The translations under genes were made by a program, and so were the position numbers. Below, piece after piece: positions 46,320 to 47,825 of a DNA stretch of 47,825 bases. The DNA lies in the NCBI GenBank assembly GCA_028281635.1, contig JANQJM010000087.1, positions 1-47,825 on the forward strand, given 5' to 3'. Source of the DNA: Pseudomonadales bacterium. Its GTDB lineage: Bacteria > Pseudomonadota > Gammaproteobacteria > Pseudomonadales > Pseudohongiellaceae. The notes below the pieces were generated by a model. That model saw nothing but the letters and a program-made list of their open reading frames with translations. It did no database searches and was not told the DNA's origin. The first letter of the stretch is position 1, and each line of letters opens with the position of its first letter.

Positions 46320-47825
46320 TTAGGGTACGGAATACAGAATTTGTGCCCCAACGTTGGAAATTACGACACTGTCGGTCAATCCATCTCCATTTACATCACC
46401 AGTTTCTCCAATAGCAACCCCGAACTCATCACCGTTGTTGGAAAGAAACAGTTCCTGAACTGGAGTGAGCTCAGTGACGAAGTAGTCCGGCTTAACTAGC
46501 ATGCCGCCTCCCATGTCAATAACTCCAGTTCCTCGATCGATCATAGCATCCACTCCTGTGAGAGAAAGTGACTCGATAAAGTTTTCTTCTGCAACATAAG
46601 GTAATAGAGATTGAGACACACCGTCGCCGTAGCCAATAGTGAATTTAAATTCTGGAAGAGCTGGATTCGCACCTGGAACGGGGCCTGACAAGGATAAAGG
46701 CGCAGTCGCGGCAGATGTTGGCGCGCTTAATCCTTCGAAAGCGAAGGTAACCGAGGCTTTCAGGTCTGCGTTTTCCAATATAAAGCTACCATTAGTCAGA
46801 TTTTGGGTGATTGATGCGGCGAAAAATGTATTTAAGTAACTTGTAAAGAGTTCCAGATTTCTTGCCGTTGGAGCCGCGAGAAATCCCAGATCGTCATCCA
46901 CGACAATCGCGTTGCCATCAGATAAAACACTGACGCCTTCGGGCATCGCGTCAGGGACAATTCGAACGTCAAGAAAATCTGTGGCAAAGCTGGCTCCGCC
47001 ATTTACAATTTCAGTTAGTCTTGAGTCAGAATCTACGCCTACACTTGTTCCGGGTCCAATTGCGGCCGCGATTATTTCGCCGACTGCGTTAGAAGTATCG
47101 AGCGCTCGCGAAAGAGGGTTGCTCTGGCTGAGCGAAAGGGAATCCAGCACTGCAAGCAGAGCATTGGTTGTGCTGCCTGCGTCAGGTGCGGTAATTATGC
47201 TCACTGCCTGGTTGTAACCAATTGTTGGGTTAGACGCCACGGCTTGCGTTGAAGTTGCACTATTCACAAGGCTGTTAACGACAGCTCCAATAGCGTCGCG
47301 CATCGCAGTTGTCACTTGTCCACCTGCGCTGGTTGTAGCGCGTACTAAATTACTCAATGAAACCGCCGCAGAAACTGCTTCTGTTTGAGTAAGTCCGCTA
47401 GCTATATTCGTATCTAAATTGCTGGCGATGTTCGTTACTGTACTCTCAAGCGAAGATATTTGCTCTGTGGTTAGCGTAGATCCGCTTGCAGAAATGGCTT
47501 CGACTACTGAAGCTGCTCCATCCACAGCATTGACCAGGTTGCTAGAAACCTGCGATGTGCCACTTTCAGTATTCAAGTTGCCACTGACTTGGAGTGCATT
47601 GCCAATAGTATCCAAGGCATTGAGGCCATCATCTGGATCTGCAGTGCCGCTAAGCAGATCCTGGGCAGTATCAGTACCCACTGACGCGGCATCTTTGACC
47701 GCGTTTTCTACTAATGTGATAGTTTCGGAGCTGGGTGTAGATAAGTCGTCAGTTGATAAATCTTGCGCTGCGCTGACTGTTTCTGATGCGCCGCCACCGC
47801 CGCCACCGCCACCACCGCCACCACC
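46320..47825 (-). CDS. Large secreted Ser/Thr/Ala-rich protein with poly-Gly stretch (5' end cut by window)
   Basis: The frame is open to the window edge; about 501 codons are visible and the start is outside. It begins with 12 consecutive glycines, followed by a region of about 180 residues rich in Ala, Ser, Thr and Val with amphipathic repeats (SNLVNAVDGAASVVEAISASG is one, cited in part). A beta-rich part follows. Near the C-terminus is GDVNGDGLTDSVVIS, a calcium-binding-like DxNxDGxxD motif. No cysteine is seen. Poly-glycine just after a lipobox cysteine is common in marine gammaproteobacterial lipoproteins, which would fit here, but the signal peptide lies beyond the window. No enzyme domain is recognised. 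Confidence 0.7.
   Translation of the reverse strand, partial: GGGGGGGGGGGGASETVSAAQDLSTDDLSTPSSETITLVENAVKDAASVGTDTAQDLLSGTADPDDGLNALDTIGNALQVSGNLNTESGTSQVSSNLVNAVDGAASVVEAISASGSTLTTEQISSLESTVTNIASNLDTNIASGLTQTEAVSAAVSLSNLVRATTSAGGQVTTAMRDAIGAVVNSLVNSATSTQAVASNPTIGYNQAVSIITAPDAGSTTNALLAVLDSLSLSQSNPLSRALDTSNAVGEIIAAAIGPGTSVGVDSDSRLTEIVNGGASFATDFLDVRIVPDAMPEGVSVLSDGNAIVVDDDLGFLAAPTARNLELFTSYLNTFFAASITQNLTNGSFILENADLKASVTFAFEGLSAPTSAATAPLSLSGPVPGANPALPEFKFTIGYGDGVSQSLLPYVAEENFIESLSLTGVDAMIDRGTGVIDMGGGMLVKPDYFVTELTPVQELFLSNNGDEFGVAIGETGDVNGDGLTDSVVISNVGAQILYSVP

Overview
This 47.8 kb window is chromosomal core sequence from a gammaproteobacterium of the Pseudomonas / marine Cellvibrionales-OM182 kind. 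I infer this from gene order: yciK, HAD phosphatase, ubiG, MTA-deaminase-like gene, gyrA, pheA, a tyrA-aroA fusion, cmk, rpsA and ihfB follow the Pseudomonas pattern, as do wbpL-wbpM near uvrB and thrS-infC-rpmI-rplT-pheS-pheT-ihfA-merR-tRNA-Pro. No database was searched, and the genus is unknown.

Layout. 1-4065: end of a cytochrome c maturation operon (ccmF partial, ccmG, ccmH, ccmI). 4081-6275: LysE-type exporter, then moaA and moaB for molybdopterin synthesis. 6404-7011: a 37-codon membrane peptide on the minus strand with its own terminator, and an AT-rich intergenic region with a perfect CRP-type site. 7012-10096: xthA, a periplasmic cyclophilin, yciI and yciB on the minus strand, and yciO. 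10172-14079: trpS, scpA, scpB, rluB. 14119-17889, minus strand: MTA/SAH deaminase-like hydrolase, ubiG, HAD phosphatase and yciK, with a 265-bp MITE-like element inserted in the phosphatase stop codon. 18264-29660: gyrA, monofunctional pheA, tyrA-aroA fusion, cmk, rpsA, ihfB, lapA, lapB, pyrF and a ComEA-like gene. 29839-33460: a wbpL/wbpM-type pair and a second cyclophilin. 33642-43631: tRNA-Asn, uvrB, tRNA-Val, thrS, infC, rpmI, rplT, pheS, pheT, ihfA and a MerR regulator. 43740-44050: two tandem units that each start with a 5' half of tRNA-Pro, then the intact tRNA-Pro(GGG). 44218-47825, minus strand: an accessory-looking end with an orphan ribbon-helix-helix protein, a glycine-zipper lipoprotein, WecA and a large secreted protein with a poly-glycine stretch that runs off the window.

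How the genes work together. Most are housekeeping: translation (three aminoacyl-tRNA synthetases, IF-3, S1, L35, L20, three tRNAs), chromosome structure (ScpAB, gyrase, both IHF subunits), repair (UvrB, exonuclease III), aromatic amino acid synthesis and the cell envelope (LapAB, WbpL/WbpM, WecA). Start codons are often GTG or TTG, and overlapping stops and starts are common, so many genes are probably translationally coupled.

The least ordinary signals are the tandem tRNA-Pro 5' halves (43740-43973), the AUU-initiated 17-codon leader whose stop overlaps the infC ATG (38220-38273), the mobile element that landed inside a TAA stop and restored it as TAG (14899-15167), and the 37-codon peptide followed by an 11-codon ORF (6438-6607). 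None of these is proven to be a new system. They are the places I would look first.
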